From contig NC_088307.1 in NCBI RefSeq assembly GCF_032854445.1, positions 14,894,017-14,954,016 of the forward strand: a stretch of DNA of 60,000 bases, written 5' to 3'. Below the pieces are notes generated by a model. The model saw nothing but the letters and a program-made list of their open reading frames with translations, was not told the origin of the DNA and ran no database searches. The stretch comes from Liolophura sinensis. Taxonomy: Eukaryota > Mollusca > Polyplacophora > Chitonida > Chitonidae. The position numbers were made by a program, and so were the translations under genes. The stretch's first letter is position 1, and every line of letters begins with the position of its first letter. Below, one piece after another: positions 55,108 through 60,000 of this stretch.

Positions 55108-58100
55108 AAGGATGGTAAATTAGTCACCGTCCTCCTCGTGGATTTTGTACCTGATACCTATAGGAACGTCAATTAACCACCGTCCTCCGTATGGATGTTG
55201 TACTTTATACCTGCAGGAATGTAAATTATCCACCGTCCTCCTCATGGATTTTGTACTTTAAACCTATAGGGATGTAAATTAGCCACCGTCCTCCTCGTGG
55301 ATGTTGTACCTTATACCTACGGGGAGGTAAATCAGCCACAGTCCTCCTCATGGATGTTGTACTTTAAACCTATAGGGATGTAAATTAGCCACCGTCCTCC
55401 TCGTAGATGTGGTACCTTATACCTATATGGATGTAAATTAGCCACCGTCCTCCTCGTGGATGATGTACTTTATACCTATAGGAAGATAAATTAGCCACTG
55501 TCCTCCTCGTGGATGTTGTACTTTATACCTGCAGGAAGGTAAATTAGCCACCGTCCTCCTCGTGGATGTTGTACTTTATACCTATAGGCAGGTAAATTAG
55601 CCACCGTCCTCCTCGTGGAAGTTGTACTTTATAACTATATGAAGGTAAAGCATCCACCGTCCTCCTCGAGGATGTCGTACCTTATACCTATAGGAAAGTA
55701 AACTAGCCAACGTCCTCCTCATGGATGTTGTACTTTACACCTGCAGAAAGGTAAATTAGTCACCGTCCTTCTCGTGGATGTTGTACTTTACACCTGCAGA
55801 AAGGTAAATTAGTCACCGTCCTCCTCGTGGATGTTGTACTTTACACCTGCAGGAAGGTAAATTAGCCACGGTCCTCCTCATGGATGTTGTACTTCACACC
55901 TGCAGAAAGGTAAATTAGCCACCGTCCTCCTCATGGATGTTGTACTTCACACCTGCAGAAAGGTAAATTAGCCACTGTCCTCCTCGTGGATGTCGTACTT
56001 TACGCCTGCAGAAAGGTAAATTAGCCACCGTCCTCCGCATGGATGTTGTACTTCACACCTGCAGAAAGGTAAACTAGCAACTGTCCTTCTCGTGGATGTT
56101 GTACTTTATAGCTATAGGAAGGTAAAGTAGCCAACGTCCTCCTTGTGGATGTTGTACTTTATACCTATAGAAAGATAAATTAGCCACCGTCCTCCTCGTG
56201 GATGTTATACTATATACCTATAGGAAGGTAAAGCAATCACCGTCCTCCTCGTGGATGTTGTTCCTGATACCTGGAGAAAGGTAAATTAGCCACCGTCCTC
56301 CTCGTGTATGTTGTACTTTATACATATAGGGATGTAAATTAGCTACCGTCCTCCTTGTGGATGTTGTACTTTATACCTATAGGCAGGTAAATTAACCACC
56401 GTCCTCCTCGTGGATGTTGTACTTTATAACTATATGAAGGTAAAGCATCCACCGTCCTCCTCGTGGATGTTGTTCCTGATACCTGCAAGAAGGTAAATTA
56501 GCCACTGTCCTCCTCGTGGATGTTGTACTTTATACCTGCAGGAAGGTAAAATACCCACCGTCCCCCTCGTGGATGTTGTTCCTGATACCTGTAGGAAGGT
56601 AAATTAGTCACCGTCCTCCTCGTGGATGTTGTACTTTATACCTATAGGAAAGTAAACTAGCCAACGTCCTCCTCATGGATGTTGTACTTCACACCTGCAG
56701 AAAGGTAAATTAGCCACCGTACTCCTCGTGGATGTTGTACCTTACACCTGCAGAAAAGTAAATTAGTCACCGTCCTCCTCATGGATGTTGTATTTCACAC
56801 CTGCAGAATGGTAAATTAGCCACCGTCCTCCTCATGGATGTTGTACACTTCACCTGCAGAAAGGTAAATTAGTCACCGTCCTCCTCGTGGATGTTGTACT
56901 TTACACCTGCAGAAAGGTAAATTAGCCACCGTCCTCCTCGTAGATGTTGTACTTTATACCTATAGGAAAGTAAACTAGCCAACGTCTTCTTCATGGATGT
57001 TGTACTTTACACCTGCAGAAAGGTAAATTAGTCACCGTCCTTCTCGTGGATGTTGTACTTCACACCTGAAGAAAGGTAAATTAGTCACCGTCCTCCTCGT
57101 GGATGTTGTACTTTACACCTGCAGAAAGGTAAATTAGTCACCGTCCTCCTCGTGGATGTTGTACTTTACACCTGCAGGAAGGTAAATTAGCCACCGTCCT
57201 CCTCATATATGTTGTACTTTACACCTGCAGGAAGGTAAATTAGTCACCGTCCTCCTCATGGATGTTGTACTTCACACCTACAGAAAGGTAAATTAGCCAC
57301 CGTCCTTCTCATGGATGTTGTACTTCACACCTGCAGAAAGGTAAATTAGCCACCGTCCTCCTCATGGATGTTGTACTTTACACCTGCAGAAAGGTAAATT
57401 AGTCACCGTCCTTCTCGTGGATGTTGTACTTTACACCTGCAGAAAAGTAAATTAGTCACCGTCCTCCTCGTGGATGTTGTACTTTACACCTGCAGGAAGG
57501 TAAATTAGCCACCGTCCTCCTCATAGATGTTGTACTTCACACCTGCAGAAAGGTAAATTAGCCACCGTCCTCCTCATGGATGTTGTACTTCACACCTGCA
57601 GAAAGGTAAATTAGCCACTGTCCTCCTCGTGGATGTCGTACTTTATACCAGTAGGAAGGTAAACTAGTCACCGTCCTCCTCGTGGATGTTGAACTTTATA
57701 CCTATAGAAAGGTAAACTAGTCACCGTCCTCCTCGTGGATGTTGTACTTTATACCTATAGGAAGGTAAATCAGCCACCGTCCTCCTCGTGGATGTTGTAC
57801 TTTATACCTATAGAAAGGTAAACTAGTCACCATCCTCCTCGTGGATGTTGTACTTCACACCTGCAGAAAGGTAAATTAGCCACCGTCCTCCTCATGGATG
57901 TTGTACTTTACACCTGCAGAAAGGTAAATTAGTCACCGTCCTTCTCGTGGATGTTGTACTTTACACCTGCAGAAAGGTAAATTAGTCACCGTCCTCCTCG
58001 TGGATGTTGTACTTTACACCTGCAGGAAGGTAAATTAGCCACCGTCCTCCTCATGGATGTTGTACTTCACACCTGCAGAAAGGTAAATTAGCCACCGTCC

Positions 58101-60000
58101 TCCTCATGGATGTTGTACTTCACACCTGCAGAAAGGTAAATTAGCCACTGTCCTCCTCGTGGATGTCGTACTTTATACCAGTAGGAAGGTAAACTAGTCA
58201 CCGTCCTCCTCGTGGATGTTGAACTTTATACCTATAGAAAGGTAAACTAGTCACCGTCCTCCTCGTGGATGTTGTACTTTATACCTATAGGAAGGTAAAT
58301 CAGCCACCGTCCTCCTCGTGGATGTTGTACTTTATACCTATAGAAAGGTAAACTAGTCACCATCCTCCTCGTGGATGTTGTACTTTACACCTGCAGAAAG
58401 GTAAATTAGTCACCGTCCTTCTCGTGAATGTTGTACTTTACACCTGAAGAAAGGTAAATTAGTCACCGTCCTCCTCGTGGATGTTGTACTTTACACCTGC
58501 AGGAAGGTAAATTAGTCACCGTCCTCCTCATGGATGTTGTACTTCACACCTACAGAAAGGTAAATTAGCCACCGTCCTTCTCATGGATGTTGTACTTCAC
58601 ACCTGCAGAAAGGTAAATTAGCCACCGTCCTCCTCGAGGATGTTGTACTTTACACCTGCAGAAAGGTAAACTAACCAACGTCCTCCTCATGGATGTTGTA
58701 CTTTACACCTGCAGAAAGGTAAATTAGTCACCGTCCTTCTCGTGGATGTTGTACTTTACACCTGCAGAAAGGTAAATTAGTCACCGTCCTCCTCGTGGAT
58801 GTTGTACTTTACACCTGCAGGAAGGTAAATTAGCCACCGTCCTCCTCATATATGTTGTACTTCACACCTGCAGAAAGGTAAATTAGCCACCGTCCTCCTC
58901 ATGGATGTTGTACTTTACACCTGCAGAAAGGTAAATTAGCCACTGTCCTCCTCGTGGATGTCGTACTTTACACCCGCAGAAAGGTAAATTAGCCACCGTC
59001 CTCCGCATGGATGTTGTACTTCACACCTGCAGAAAGGTAAACTAGCAACTGTCCTTCTCGTGGATGTTGTACTTTATAGCTATAGGAAGGTAAAGTAGCC
59101 AACGTCCTCCTTGTGGATGTTGTACTTTATACCTATATGGATGTAAATTAGCCACTGTCCTCCTCATGGATGTTGTACTTTATACCTATAGGAAAGTAAA
59201 CTAGCCAACGTCCTCCTCATGGATGTTGTAATTTACACCTGCAGAAAGGTAAATTAGTCACCGTCCTTCTCGTGGATGTTGTACTTTACACCTGCAGAAA
59301 GGTAAATTTGTCACCGTCCTCCTCGTGGATGTTGTACTTTACACCTGCAGGAACATGAATTAGCCACCGTCCTCCTCATGGATGTTGTACTTCACACCTG
59401 CAGAAAGGTAAATTAGCCACCGTCCTTTTTGTGGATGTTGTTCCTGATACCTGCAGAAAGGTAAATTAGTCACCGTCCTCCTCATGGATGTTGTACTTCA
59501 CACCTGCAGAAAGGTAAATTAGCCACCGTCCTCCTCGTGGATGTTGTACTTTATACCTATAGGAAAGTAAACTAGCCAACGTCCTCCTCATGGATTTTGT
59601 ACTTCACACCTGCAGAAAGGTAAATTAGCCACCGTCCTTTTTGTGGATGTTCTTCCTGATACCTGCAGAAAGGTAAATTAGTCACCGTCCTCCTCATGGA
59701 TGTTGTACTTCACACCTGCAGAAAGGTAAATTAGCCACCGTCCTCCTCATGGATGTTGTACTTTACACCTGCAGAAAGGTAAATTAGCCACCGTCCTCCT
59801 CGTGGATGTTGTACATGATACCTGCAGGAAGGTAAATTAGCCACCGTCCTCCTCGTGGATGTTGTACTTTACACCTGCAGAAAGGTAAATTAGTCACCGT
59901 CCTCCTCGTGGATGTTGTACCTTATAACAGTAGGAAGGTAAATTAGCCACCGTCCACCTGGTGGATGTTGTACCTGATACCTTCAGGAAGGTAAATTAGC
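55108..60000. repeat. 53-bp satellite array, about 92 units, continues past the window
   Basis: The 53-base unit is of the form ACCGTCCTCCTCGTGGATGT + TGTACTTTACACCTGCAG + AAAGGTAAATTAGTC. Starts at 55126 and 55179 set the period. Two main variants alternate in runs: TTTATACCTATAGGAAGG and TTCACACCTGCAGAAAGG (the latter with a PstI site). Higher-order copying is visible: the rare markers ATACCAGTAGG (57646, 58176) and GTTGAACTTTATA (57689, 58219) recur exactly 530 bases (10 units) apart. Since 53 is not divisible by 3, no long open frame forms. Confidence 0.95.

Overview
This window looks like nuclear DNA of an invertebrate animal, most likely a mollusc or a related lophotrochozoan. The basis is AT-rich sequence, real coding exons with GT-AG introns, many copies of a tRNA-headed SINE of a kind I associate with molluscan genomes, a Helentron-type Helitron, a Penelope-like remnant and very large tandem-repeat arrays. 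There are no operons, ribosomal RNAs or bacterial-type genes. One 200-base assembly gap (N) lies at 45629-45828.

Layout. 1-900: 16-bp minisatellite with an embedded SINE, itself tandemly duplicated. 1150-3720: broken DNA-transposon material, with a foldback pair, a small His-Me finger (HNH-like) endonuclease gene and a frameshifted Mutator-like transposase fragment between two ~160-bp direct repeats. 4626-4743 (-): first coding exon of an arrestin-domain gene. 6350-14340: first block of ~1.4-kb tandem monomers carrying hairpins and (TTA)n, ending in ~0.9-kb units. 16750-18145 (-): exon-like segments of an unrecognised gene. 18420-24580: 6-kb array of a 42-bp minisatellite. 24685-34310 (-): an apparently complete Helentron gene of two coding exons. 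36185-45595: second block of the ~1.4-kb repeat. 45830-52250: scattered SINEs, a 29-bp minisatellite and a Penelope-like remnant. 52401-54475 (+): a four- or five-exon gene I cannot name. 55108-60000: a 53-bp minisatellite that runs off the window.

How it fits together. Most of the window is mobile or satellite DNA. The Helentron protein (about 2,566 aa) combines two different cysteine-peptidase (deubiquitinase-like) domains, a basic 18-residue repeat, a Cys/His-rich region, an HUH Rep nuclease, a PIF1-type helicase and a C-terminal endonuclease/exonuclease/phosphatase domain. The 42-bp array begins about 100 bases past its stop codon and may belong to the element. The two ~1.4-kb blocks flank this region and share an almost identical ~1.9-kb segment about 26.1 kb apart. 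Host genes are represented by the arrestin exon, the 52.4-54.5 kb gene and the 16.7-18.1 kb exon candidates. Gene models rest on reading frame, splice sites and motif recognition only; no database search was possible.
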